From: Mangrovimicrobium sp033283385
Lineage (GTDB): Bacteria; Pseudomonadota; Gammaproteobacteria; Pseudomonadales; Halieaceae
DNA: 64,000 nucleotides
Reading direction: 5' to 3'
Assembly (NCBI GenBank): GCA_033283385.1
Contig: JAWMQQ010000001.1
Location: forward strand, 1,736,001-1,800,000
The translations under genes were made by a program, and so were the position numbers. The notes below the pieces were generated by a model. That model was not told where the DNA came from, did no database searches, and worked only from the letters and a program-made list of their open reading frames with translations. Position 1 is the stretch's first letter; each line of letters begins with the position of its first letter. Positions 46,541 to 55,012 of this stretch are shown here, in pieces.

Positions 46541-47839
46541 ATGTTGGACATCAAGGCCGTCAGGCAGGACCCCAATGCGGTGGCCGCGGTATTGAAAAAG
46601 CGCGGCTTCGTCTTCGACGTCGCCGCTTTCGAGGCACTGGACGCGCGGCGCAAGCAGGCGGATATCGACAGCCAGAACCTGCTGGCCGAGCGCAAGGCGG
46701 CGTCGAAGCAGATCGGCGCCCTGGTCGGGCAGGGCATGAGCGTCGACGAGGCCAAAGCCCAGGTCGAGGAGACCCTGCAGAAAATCGCCGCGCAGGTCGA
46801 CGAGCTCACCGCCCAGGCAAAGGACGCCCAGGCAGACATCGAGGAGCTGCTGCTGTCGGTGCCCAACGTGCTGGACGACGCGGTACCCGAGGGTACGTCC
46901 GAAGAGGACAACCGCGAAGTGTTTCGCTGGGGCGACGTGCCGAGCTTCGACTTCGAGGTGCAGGATCACGTCGCGCTGGGCGAAGGCCTGGGCGATATGG
47001 ACTTCGACAGCGCGGGCAAGATCACCGGCTCGCGCTTCACCGTCATGTACGGGCCGCTGGCGAAGCTGCACCGCGCCCTGATCCAGTTCATGCTGGACCT
47101 GCACACGAACGAGCACGGCTACCGCGAAATCTACGTGCCCTACATCGTCAACCGCGAATCCCTGCGCGGCACAGGCCAGCTGCCGAAATTCGAGGAAGAC
47201 CTGTTCAAGCTGGAGGGCGAACAGGGCTATTACCTGATCCCCACTGCCGAGGTGCCGGTGACCAACATTGGCCGCGACCGTATCTTCGAGGACGCGGAGA
47301 TGGGCGAGGAGGGCGTGCGCTTCGCCTGCCATACCCCGTGCTTTCGCAGCGAGGCGGGCAGCTATGGCCGCGACACCCGCGGCATCATCCGCCAGCACCA
47401 GTTCGAGAAGGTCGAACTGGTGCAACTGGTGCGCCCCGCCCAGTCCGAGGCCGCACTGGAAGCGCTGGTCGGTCACGCCGAGACCGTGCTGCAAAAGCTG
47501 GAACTGCCTTACCGCAAGGTGATCCTGTGCAGCGGCGATATCGGCTTTTCCGCGCGCAAGACCTACGACCTGGAAGTGTGGCTGCCGGCACAGGACACCT
47601 ACCGGGAGATTTCCTCCTGCAGCAACTTCGGCGATTTCCAGGCGCGGCGCATGCAGGCGCGCTGGCGCAACCCCCAGACCGGCAAGCCCGAACTGCTGCA
47701 CACCCTTAACGGCTCCGGCCTCGCGGTGGGCCGCACCCTGGTGGCAATCATGGAGAACTACCAGCAGGCGGACGGCAGCATCGTGATCCCGCAGGCGCTG
47801 CGCGGCTATCTCGGCGGGCTAGAGCGGCTGGGCGCCTGA
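46541..47839 (+). CDS. serS: Seryl-tRNA synthetase
   Basis: A 432-residue class II synthetase. The N-terminal long antiparallel coiled coil (about residues 25-105) grips the tRNA-Ser variable arm. Motif 2 is HTPCFRSEAGSYGRDTRGIIRQHQFEKVE (quoted partly as FRSEAGSYGRDTRG), and motif 3 is NGSGLAVGRTLVAIMEN. YLIPTAEVPVTN marks the serine pocket. AGGAAA precedes the ATG. Its stop overlaps the cysG start by one base. Confidence 0.97.
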   Translation: MLDIKAVRQDPNAVAAVLKKRGFVFDVAAFEALDARRKQADIDSQNLLAERKAASKQIGALVGQGMSVDEAKAQVEETLQKIAAQVDELTAQAKDAQADIEELLLSVPNVLDDAVPEGTSEEDNREVFRWGDVPSFDFEVQDHVALGEGLGDMDFDSAGKITGSRFTVMYGPLAKLHRALIQFMLDLHTNEHGYREIYVPYIVNRESLRGTGQLPKFEEDLFKLEGEQGYYLIPTAEVPVTNIGRDRIFEDAEMGEEGVRFACHTPCFRSEAGSYGRDTRGIIRQHQFEKVELVQLVRPAQSEAALEALVGHAETVLQKLELPYRKVILCSGDIGFSARKTYDLEVWLPAQDTYREISSCSNFGDFQARRMQARWRNPQTGKPELLHTLNGSGLAVGRTLVAIMENYQQADGSIVIPQALRGYLGGLERLGA

Positions 47840-49239
47840 TGCGCTACCTGCCGGTCTGCCTCGACCTCCACGGCACCCCGGTCACCCTGGTGGGCGGCGG
47901 TGTGGTCGCCACCCGCAAGGCGCGCCTGCTGTGCCGTGCCGGCGCGCAGCTCACGGTCGTGGCCCCGGAAATCACCCGGGAGTTGGGCGAGCTGCTGGAG
48001 CAGAACCCCGGTCACTGGCGCCAGGGCGAATACAGCAGCGACGACCTGGAACACAGCGCGGTGGTCATCGCGGCAACCCCGCACCGCAGCGTCAACGAAC
48101 AGGTGCACGCCGACGCCAGCGCTCGCAAACTGCCGGTAAACGTGGTGGATTCGCCCGAGTTGTGCACGTTCATCTTCCCCTCCATTGTCGACCGCGACCC
48201 GCTGCTGATCGCCATCAGTTCCAGCGGCCAGAGCCCGGTGCTGGCGCGCCTGCTGCGGCGCAAGATCGAGTCGCTGGTGCCCGCCGCCTACGGCCGGCTG
48301 GCGGAATTCGCCGGGCGTTTTCGCGCGCGAGTCAAGGACGCCATGCCGGCAGACGGCCCGCGTCGCCTGTTCTGGGAGCAACTGATGGAAGGCGTCATCG
48401 CGGAGCAGGTGATGGCGGGCCGAGAACAGCGCGCCGAGGAACTGCTGGAAGAGCGGCTGGCGGATGTCGACGCGCTGTCCACTGGCGAGGTCTACCTGCT
48501 CGGCGCAGGCCCCGGCGACCCCGACCTGATGACGTTCAAGGCCGTGCGCCTGCTGCAGAGCGCGGACGTCGTGCTCTACGACCGGCTGGTTTCCGAGCCG
48601 ATTCTCGAGATGGCGCGCCGCGACGCGAAGCTGGTCTATGTCGGCAAGCAGCGCTCCGATCACGCGGTCCCGCAGGACCAGATCAACCAGCTGCTGCTGG
48701 AACTGGCGCAGCAGGGCAAGCGCGTGGTGCGGCTGAAGGGCGGCGACCCGTTCATCTTCGGTCGCGGCGGCGAAGAGATCGACCTGCTGGCGCAGCACAA
48801 TATTCCCTTCCAGGTGGTGCCCGGCATTACCGCGGCCAGCGGCGCGGCCTGCTACGCGGGTATTCCGCTGACCCATCGCGACCACGCGCAGTCGGTGCGC
48901 TTCGTCACCGGCCATCTCAAGGACGGCAGCACCAACCTCGCCTGGGATTCCTTCCGGGCTACCAGCGAGACGCTGGTGTTTTACATGGGGCTGGTGGGCT
49001 TGCCCGAGATCTGCCGCCAGCTCGTCGCCCACGGGCGCAGCGCCCGGACGCCGGTGGCACTGGTGGAGCGGGCGACGCTGGATGACCAGAGAGTGCTGAC
49101 CGGCACGCTGGAGAGCATGCCGGCGCTGGTGGAGAAGGAGAAGCCGAAAGCGCCGACATTAATCATCGTCGGCGACGTGGTGCGCCTGCATCGCTCGCTG
49201 GCGTGGTTCGGCGACAGCGAGCGCATCCAGCCGGACTGA
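47839..49239 (+). CDS. cysG: Siroheme synthase CysG (multifunctional)
   Basis: A 466-residue fusion of precorrin-2 dehydrogenase/sirohydrochlorin ferrochelatase (about 1-210) and uroporphyrinogen-III C-methyltransferase (about 215-460). The first half has an NAD-binding VGGGVVATRKARLL; the second has YLLGAGPGDPDLMTFKAVRLL, VYVGKQRSDHAVPQDQIN and GITAASGAACYAGIPLTHRD. It makes siroheme for sulfite and nitrite reductases, connecting it with the CysB regulon. It overlaps serS by one base and ends in a hairpin with convergent prc. Confidence 0.96.
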   Translation: MRYLPVCLDLHGTPVTLVGGGVVATRKARLLCRAGAQLTVVAPEITRELGELLEQNPGHWRQGEYSSDDLEHSAVVIAATPHRSVNEQVHADASARKLPVNVVDSPELCTFIFPSIVDRDPLLIAISSSGQSPVLARLLRRKIESLVPAAYGRLAEFAGRFRARVKDAMPADGPRRLFWEQLMEGVIAEQVMAGREQRAEELLEERLADVDALSTGEVYLLGAGPGDPDLMTFKAVRLLQSADVVLYDRLVSEPILEMARRDAKLVYVGKQRSDHAVPQDQINQLLLELAQQGKRVVRLKGGDPFIFGRGGEEIDLLAQHNIPFQVVPGITAASGAACYAGIPLTHRDHAQSVRFVTGHLKDGSTNLAWDSFRATSETLVFYMGLVGLPEICRQLVAHGRSARTPVALVERATLDDQRVLTGTLESMPALVEKEKPKAPTLIIVGDVVRLHRSLAWFGDSERIQPD

Positions 49240-49269
49240 CGACGCCGGTCAGGGTTTGACCGGGTCGTC
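49238..49269. terminator. Hairpin between convergent cysG and prc
   Basis: Arms GACGAC-G-CCGGTCA (49238-49251) and TGACCGG-GTCGTC (49257-49269) pair over 13 bp with one bulged G around a GGGTT loop. It covers the end of the cysG stop and the prc stop codon. There is no T-run on either side, so it may act as a transcript-end stabiliser more than an intrinsic terminator. Confidence 0.5.
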
Positions 49270-51396
49270 CGAGGTGTGCAGGGCAAAGCGCTCCTGCTTG
49301 AGTTCCAGCGCGTCGACCAGTACCTGTCCCGCCTCGGTCAGCAGCACGTCGTGATCGTCGCCCTCGGGGGCGTTGGGGTCATTGGGATCCGCCGCGTCGG
49401 CGAGGCCATTTTCGTCCTCATCCTCGTTGAGGTCGAGCTTCGCCAGGGGCTCTTCACCCAGCGCCACGCGGTGCTTGTTCTCGATCTGCAACGCTTCGGC
49501 TTCCTGCTTGTCGCGCAGGGCGATCCGCGCCTTTTCGTTCAGCGGCAGTTCCTTCACTTTGCGGTTTTCATCGGCCAGGCCGATCTGGTCCTCGAGATAG
49601 ACGAAGTCCGGGTTGGTCTGGCTGCGCTCCCTGAACAGCTCGGTCAGGCGCGGCAGCACGGTGCTGAGGTCGTTGTAGCGGCGGTGGCGGACCGGGTTGA
49701 TCTGGTCCCAGGGCAGGGCGTGGTCCAGTGCACTTTCGCCGATTTCGTCGGTATCGTAAATCGACGGGAAGGCCACGTCGGGAATGACGCCGCGGTGCTG
49801 GGTGCTGTCGCCGGAGATGCGGTAGAACTTGCTCTCGGTGATCTTCAGCTGGCCCTCGGTCAGCGGCACCAGGGTCTGTACCGTGCCCTTGCCGAAGGAG
49901 CGGTCGCCGACGATGATGCCGCGCTCGTAGTCCTGGATTGCACCGGCAAAAATCTCCGAGGCGGAAGCGGACAGGCGGTTGATCAGCACCACCAGCGGCC
50001 CCTCGTAGTAGTCGCTCTTGAGGCGCTTGCCGTCGCGCCACACGCGGCGCGATGAGTGGCGGATCTGCACCGTGGGGCCGTATTCGATAAACAGGCCGGT
50101 GAGGTCGTTCGCCTCCTGCAGGGAGCCGCCGCCGTTATTGCGCAGGTCGATCACCAGGCCGTCGATACCTTCCTGCTGCAACTCGCCCAGCAGTTTTTTC
50201 ACGTCGCGGGTGGTGCTCTTGTAGTCCGGGTCGCCGCGGCGCATCGCCTCGAAATCGACATAGAAAGCGGGGATGTCGATGACGCCGATTTTCAGGTCGT
50301 GGTCGCCGTCCGGTATCTCCAGGATTTTCTTCTGCGCGGCCTGTTCTTCCAGTTTCACCTCGTTGCGCACGATGGTAATCGTCTTGCGCTCGTCGGTGGT
50401 GGCGGACTTGGCGGGCATGACCTGCAGCCGCACCGTGGAGCCTTTCGGGCCGCGGATCAGGTCGACCACATCGTCCAGGCGCCAGCCGATCACGTCGACC
50501 ATCTCGCCGTCCTTGCCCTGGCCGACACCGACGATCTTGTCGGAGGGGTGCAGTTCGCCCTGTTTGTCGGCGGGGCCCTTCGGCACCAACCGGGCGACCT
50601 TGGTGTACTCGTCCTCGGCCTGCAACACGGCGCCGATGCCCTCCAGGGAGAGGCTCATGCTGATGTTGAAATTGTCGGAGCGACGCGGCGAGAAGTAGTT
50701 GGTGTGCGGGTCGTACAGCTCGGTCAGCGCGTTGGCATAGATCTGGAAGACATCCTCGCTGTTGTACTGCTTCACGCGGTTGAGCTGGTTGCGATAGCGG
50801 TGGGCCAGGGTCTCGGGAATGTCCTCGTCTTTCTTGTCAGCCATCTTCAGGCTGAGGACCTGGTTCTTCAGCTGCTTGCGCCAGCGGTCGTCGAGCTCGG
50901 CCTGGGTTTTCGCCCACTTGCGATCCCTGGGGTCGATCTCGTAGTTCTCGTCGATGGTGAAGTCCATCGCCGCGACCAGCTTGGGCATGTTGTCGATCAG
51001 CGACTGCAAGCGGGTTTCCAGGCGCCCCTGGAAGCGGTTGAAGATGTTGTAGGCAGCCTCCAGGTCGCCTTTGTGCAGTTGCTCGTCCATGGTGGTGCGG
51101 TACTTCTGGAAGTCCGCGATGTCCTGCGCGGTAAAGAACATCTTGCTGCTGTCCAGCGCATCGATATAGGCATCGAGGTGCTCGGCCGACAGGGTGTCGT
51201 CGTAGGGGTGCTTGGAGTAGTGTCGCTCCTCCAGTTGGTCGACCAGTTCGACGATGGTGTCGCGTTGGGCGTCAGTGTATTCGATCAGCGCCTGGGCGGG
51301 CAGGGCGTACCAGGACAGGCTGACTGCGAGCAGGACCAGGCGAACCAGTGCAGTGGTTCCGGGCGGAATTATTGTCTTCAAAGTATTATCTACCAA
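49249..51396 (-). CDS. prc: Tail-specific (C-terminal processing) protease Prc
   Basis: A 715-residue periplasmic S41 protease that trims penicillin-binding protein 3 and lipoproteins and acts with NlpI in E. coli. A signal peptide spans about residues 1-36, then a PDZ domain (about 240-330; GIGAVLQAEDEYTKVARLVP), and the catalytic region with Ser478 in LSASASEIF and Lys503 in FGKGTVQ. RNNGGGSLQEA is the third active-site block. No ATG is available near the N-terminus; TTG 51396 is the likely start, with in-frame stops just upstream. Three 24-bp tandem repeats lie directly before it. Confidence 0.94.
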   Translation of the reverse strand: MVDNTLKTIIPPGTTALVRLVLLAVSLSWYALPAQALIEYTDAQRDTIVELVDQLEERHYSKHPYDDTLSAEHLDAYIDALDSSKMFFTAQDIADFQKYRTTMDEQLHKGDLEAAYNIFNRFQGRLETRLQSLIDNMPKLVAAMDFTIDENYEIDPRDRKWAKTQAELDDRWRKQLKNQVLSLKMADKKDEDIPETLAHRYRNQLNRVKQYNSEDVFQIYANALTELYDPHTNYFSPRRSDNFNISMSLSLEGIGAVLQAEDEYTKVARLVPKGPADKQGELHPSDKIVGVGQGKDGEMVDVIGWRLDDVVDLIRGPKGSTVRLQVMPAKSATTDERKTITIVRNEVKLEEQAAQKKILEIPDGDHDLKIGVIDIPAFYVDFEAMRRGDPDYKSTTRDVKKLLGELQQEGIDGLVIDLRNNGGGSLQEANDLTGLFIEYGPTVQIRHSSRRVWRDGKRLKSDYYEGPLVVLINRLSASASEIFAGAIQDYERGIIVGDRSFGKGTVQTLVPLTEGQLKITESKFYRISGDSTQHRGVIPDVAFPSIYDTDEIGESALDHALPWDQINPVRHRRYNDLSTVLPRLTELFRERSQTNPDFVYLEDQIGLADENRKVKELPLNEKARIALRDKQEAEALQIENKHRVALGEEPLAKLDLNEDEDENGLADAADPNDPNAPEGDDHDVLLTEAGQVLVDALELKQERFALHTSDDPVKP

Positions 51397-51403
51397 CAGT
51401 TAT

Positions 51404-51475
51404 TACAGCTAGGGCTACGGTGCTATCTATAGCTAGGGCCAGGGCGCTCTTTATAGCTACCGCTAAGGTACTCTG
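51404..51475 (-). repeat. Three 24-bp tandem repeats before prc
   Basis: Units 51404-51427, 51428-51451 and 51452-51475, each beginning TA(C/T)AGCTA on the plus strand, with the first two sharing TAGCTAGGGC and the third drifting to TAGCTACCGC. They start eight bases upstream of the prc start codon and span most of the gap to nagA. The period is a little over two helical turns. Coding use is excluded by stops in the prc frame. Confidence 0.8.
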
Positions 51476-51536
51476 CGCAGGTGCGCGGTTCAAGCGGCAG
51501 GCGGCCATTCCTGAGAGTACCCGCACGGGCAAAAGT

Positions 51537-52691
51537 TCAGGCAGGGCGCGCTCTGCAGGCATTGCCGTCCACCCAGGTAAGGCGCGGGCGACCCGCGGCG
51601 TCCAGTGCCAGCAGGTTGGCGCGCGCACCCGGGGCGATCACCCCCAGCTCCCCGTCGAGGCCCAGCGCCCGCGCGGGGTAGAGCGAGGCCATGCGCGCCG
51701 CTTCAAACCAGTCGATACCGCCCATGCGCGCGGCGTTGTTCACCGCGCTGAGCATATCCAGGCTGGACCCGGCCAGGGTGCCGTCCGCGGTCTTCAGGCA
51801 CCCGCCCTCGGCGTGGACCTTTTCTCCATGCAGGGCAAAACCCTGGCTTTCGCCGCCAACCGTGGGCATCGCGTCGGTCACCAGCAAGGCGGCACCGGGG
51901 CGCGCGCGCAGCGCGATTCGCAGGGCGGCGGGGTGGCTGTGGTGGCCGTCGGCGATGATGCCGAACCAGCTTCGGTCGTCGGCCAACGCCGCCCCGACGG
52001 CGCCGGGCGCCCGGCTCTGCAGCGGACTCATGGCGTTATAGAGGTGGGTGAATCCGCGCATGCCCGCCGCCAGTGCCACCTCGATGTCCTCGAAGCTCGC
52101 CTGGGTATGGCCTGCGCTGACGATCACGCCGGCATCTACCAACCGGCGGATAAACGCCGGGCCACAGATTTCGGGCGCCAGGGTTACCAGGGTCCTGCCG
52201 CGACGCAGCGAGGTGGCAATCGCGTACCCCTCGTCGTCCGGCGGCCGTAAGCGAGCGGCGTCATGCACGCCACAGCGCTCGGGATTGAGGAACGGCCCCT
52301 CCAGGTGAATGCCGAGAATCCCCGGCACGCCGGACTCGATGGCGGCGTCCACCGCGGCGACGGCGCGGCGCATCACATCGTAGTCGTCACTGATCAGGGT
52401 GGGCAGCAGGCCGGTCGTACCGTAGTTGCGATGGGCCCCGGCGATGGTGCGCAAGGTATCGACGCTCGGGGCGTCGTTGAACAGGAGACCGCCACCACCA
52501 TTGACCTGCAGGTCGACAAACCCGGGGAGCAGGGTGCCACCAGCGAGATCCACCACGGGGGCGTCCGCGGGCAGATCAGCCTCCGGAAGCAGCGCGGCGA
52601 TCCGCCCCTGTTCGACGACCACGCCGTATCCCGAATGACAGCTGTCTCCGTCGAACACAGTCCCGTTGCGGATTACCTGCACAGGCATCAT
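51537..52691 (-). CDS. nagA: N-acetylglucosamine-6-phosphate deacetylase
   Basis: A 384-residue amidohydrolase converting GlcNAc-6-phosphate to GlcN-6-phosphate. Metal and catalytic motifs are GFVDLQVNGGGG, HLEGPFLNPERCGVH, VSAGHTQASFED, HLYNAMSPL, IADGHHSHP and LVTDAMPTVGG, whose Asp is catalytic. AG-nucleotide or amino sugar uptake genes (nagB, nagE, nagK) are absent nearby, so it may serve cell-wall amino sugar recycling. Two adjacent ATGs (52691, 52688) start it. CACTTTAAGTG, a short palindrome, lies nine bases upstream. Confidence 0.93.
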   Translation of the reverse strand: MMPVQVIRNGTVFDGDSCHSGYGVVVEQGRIAALLPEADLPADAPVVDLAGGTLLPGFVDLQVNGGGGLLFNDAPSVDTLRTIAGAHRNYGTTGLLPTLISDDYDVMRRAVAAVDAAIESGVPGILGIHLEGPFLNPERCGVHDAARLRPPDDEGYAIATSLRRGRTLVTLAPEICGPAFIRRLVDAGVIVSAGHTQASFEDIEVALAAGMRGFTHLYNAMSPLQSRAPGAVGAALADDRSWFGIIADGHHSHPAALRIALRARPGAALLVTDAMPTVGGESQGFALHGEKVHAEGGCLKTADGTLAGSSLDMLSAVNNAARMGGIDWFEAARMASLYPARALGLDGELGVIAPGARANLLALDAAGRPRLTWVDGNACRARPA

Positions 52692-52753
52692 CTCGAAAGC
52701 ACTTTAAGTGTCATCAGGAAGGCATTAGTTATCAGGTAGATAAGACTACTATA

Positions 52754-53941
52754 TCAGGTTTTACGTAAAACACCCGGCGCGAACTGTACGCAGGCGAGGT
52801 GGCTCCTGATCACCACGCACAGGACCAGCAGCAGCGCGAGAGCCTCCAGCGGCAGGTAGTACCCCACGAACGGCACCAGCAGCGCGAACCCCGGCAAGAG
52901 CAGCTGTGAGGCGCCGGCAAAGATATACCGGTCCCGCACCAGCCACAGCCCCAGCAGGTACAGGCTGGCGGGCAGGGCGACGCTGAGCCGGCCCGCCGCG
53001 GGCGACAGGTGCGCGACATGGGCCGTCACGTCCACCATTACCGCGAACCCGGCGCCGACCGCCGCGCCGCCGATATAGATCATCAGGTGGCCGTAACCCC
53101 AGATGAACGCCATGGCGAAGCTGCGCTCGCGAATCGGCTCCTCTTTGGAGAAATACAGCCACCAGAGACTGAAGAGAATCACCAGCGAGGCCGCGACCAG
53201 CCGCAGCAGGTCCCAGGAAAAGCCGCCGTTCGCCATGGCGGCCAGGGCCAGCGAGCCGCCGAGCAGGGTCTCGCCGAGGACGATGATATTGAGCAGCCCG
53301 TAGCGCTCGATCATGTGGTGCCGGTGCCAGGGCGTGGTGCCGAATCGCTCCGCAATCACCGGCACCAGGAGTTCGACGACAATGCCCAGGCAGTACAGCC
53401 CGACCAGTTCCGCCAGTGGCATTGGTTGCCACAGGACGATGCCGACCCAGAATACCTGGGCGAGGGCGATACCCAGCGCGTAGGCGAGGGTAGTGCGCCG
53501 GCGTTCGCGGTGATGGCGGGCCGCGCGCAACCAGAACAGCACCATGCCGATACGCATGACCACGAAGCCCAGGACCACGAAACGCAGGTCGTCCGTCGTG
53601 AAAAACGGGCGTATACCCGCCGCCAGCGCCAGTGCCCCGGCCATCACCAGCATGGTCAGCAGGCGGAAGGCCACATCGTCGTTGTCGTAGGCGGAGGCAA
53701 ACCAGGTGTAGTTCATCCAGGCCCACCAGATGGCGAAGAAAGCGAGGGCGAAATGGGTGACACCGCCGGCGATGTGGCCGTGGACGATGGCGTGGTGCAA
53801 CTCGCTGGCCGCCGCGGCGATGGCGATCACGGTCACCAGGTCGAACAGCAGCTCCAGCGGCGTCGCGGCCCTGTGGGACTCAGCCGTATCCCGCGGCGGC
53901 ATCGCGCGGATACCGAGTGTGGCGAGGTAACCGTATTTCAT
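52754..53941 (-). CDS. Low temperature requirement protein A (LtrA) family membrane protein
   Basis: A 395-residue multi-pass inner-membrane protein with about ten to eleven helices. The family signature near the N-terminus is ATPLELLFDLVTVIAIAAAA, followed by HFALAFFAIWWAWMNYTWFASAYDNDD (seen in part) and LRIGERYG-like HMIERYGLLNIIVLGETLLG. LtrA was named in Listeria for growth in the cold; biochemical activity is unknown. ATG 53941 is preferred because it begins 7 bp after the pirin stop; a longer start would overlap pirin by 32 bp. Confidence 0.88.
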   Translation of the reverse strand: MKYGYLATLGIRAMPPRDTAESHRAATPLELLFDLVTVIAIAAAASELHHAIVHGHIAGGVTHFALAFFAIWWAWMNYTWFASAYDNDDVAFRLLTMLVMAGALALAAGIRPFFTTDDLRFVVLGFVVMRIGMVLFWLRAARHHRERRRTTLAYALGIALAQVFWVGIVLWQPMPLAELVGLYCLGIVVELLVPVIAERFGTTPWHRHHMIERYGLLNIIVLGETLLGGSLALAAMANGGFSWDLLRLVAASLVILFSLWWLYFSKEEPIRERSFAMAFIWGYGHLMIYIGGAAVGAGFAVMVDVTAHVAHLSPAAGRLSVALPASLYLLGLWLVRDRYIFAGASQLLLPGFALLVPFVGYYLPLEALALLLVLCVVIRSHLACVQFAPGVLRKT

Positions 53942-53948
53942 GGGTAAA

Positions 53949-54860
53949 TCAGGGCAGGGGAATGAACTCTTCCTCGTCACCCGGCACCCTGGGGAAGCGC
54001 CCCTCGCGCCAGTCGTCCTTGGCGCGTTCGATGCGCTCCTTGCTGCTGGAGACGAAATTCCACTCGATAAACCGCTGCCCGAACGCCTCGCCGCCCACCA
54101 GCGCCAGCCGGGTTTCGCGCAGTGCGCGGACCGTTACCTCGGCATCGCGCGCGAAGATCGCCATGGAGTGCTCGGGGAGCGATTTCCCCGCGGTTTCCAG
54201 CTCGCCGTGGGCCACGTACACCGCGCGCTCGTCCGCTGCAGGCAGGGTCAGTTCCTGTCCGGGCTGCAGGTGCGCCTCGATATACAGTGTCTCGGAAAAC
54301 ACCTTTACCGGCGACGTCGCGCCATAGGCCGTGCCCATCATCACCCGCACCGGCACGCCGGCGACATCCACCTGGGGAATGGACGAGCCGGGGTAGTGAT
54401 AGAAGGCCGGATCGATCTCCTGCTGCGCTTCCGGCAGCGCCATCCAGAGTTGCAGGCCGTGCAGGCGATGGTCGCTGGAGCGCACCTCATCCCGCTCCCG
54501 CTCGGAGTGTACGATGCCGGAGCCGGTCACCATCAGGTTGATATCGCCGGGCCGGATGGGCTGGTAACTCCCCAGCGAATCGCGATGCAGTATCTCGCCC
54601 TCGAACAGGTAGGTGACCGTGGCGATGCCGATATGCGGGTGCGGCCGCACATCGATGCCCTGGCCAGCGGGAAAGTCCGCCGGCCCCATATGGTCGAAGA
54701 AAACCCAGGGCCCGACCATGCGGCGCTGGACCGTGGGAAGCGCGCGGCGCACCGAAAACCCCCCAAGGTCCTTGTCCCGCGGGTGCACGATCAGCTCGAT
54801 TGCCTCGGCCCGGGTGTGGTCATCACACTCCTGTTCGCACTGCTCGCTGAGATTGCTCAC
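53949..54860 (-). CDS. Pirin family protein
   Basis: A 303-residue bicupin of the pirin family. The N-terminal cupin has GPWVFFDHMGPADFPAGQGIDVRPHPHIGIATVTYLFEG (quoted in part: DHMGP, RPHPHIGIATVTY), supplying the metal-binding His pair, then a HSERE segment with His and Glu. Bacterial pirins include quercetin 2,3-dioxygenases and proteins that modulate metabolic enzymes. GTG 54860 (VSNLSEQ) has AGAGGT upstream; a longer open frame runs back into the promoter region and is rejected. Divergent from ppsA. Confidence 0.9.
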   Translation of the reverse strand: MSNLSEQCEQECDDHTRAEAIELIVHPRDKDLGGFSVRRALPTVQRRMVGPWVFFDHMGPADFPAGQGIDVRPHPHIGIATVTYLFEGEILHRDSLGSYQPIRPGDINLMVTGSGIVHSERERDEVRSSDHRLHGLQLWMALPEAQQEIDPAFYHYPGSSIPQVDVAGVPVRVMMGTAYGATSPVKVFSETLYIEAHLQPGQELTLPAADERAVYVAHGELETAGKSLPEHSMAIFARDAEVTVRALRETRLALVGGEAFGQRFIEWNFVSSSKERIERAKDDWREGRFPRVPGDEEEFIPLP

Positions 54861-54943
54861 GGCCTTTACCTCTGCAGGGATTCGTTCAGGGCATGTTAGC
54901 CGACAAATCGCAGCAACAGAAACGCAGTCCGGTATCGCCACAA

Positions 54944-54963
54944 GCGTTGATCGCCATCAACGC
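54944..54963. promoter_or_regulatory. Palindromic operator candidate upstream of ppsA
   Basis: GCGTTGAT-CGCC-ATCAACGC, a perfect 8-bp inverted repeat with a four-base centre, lies 50 bp before the ppsA ATG and 84 bp before the pirin start. Its form suits a dimeric repressor binding between divergent promoters. The regulator is unknown; it does not match the Cra/FruR consensus. Confidence 0.45.
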
Positions 54964-55012
54964 GCTACAGTGAGTAGGATGACAAGCTTCAGGATCACGC
55001 GAGGGCCCGCCG

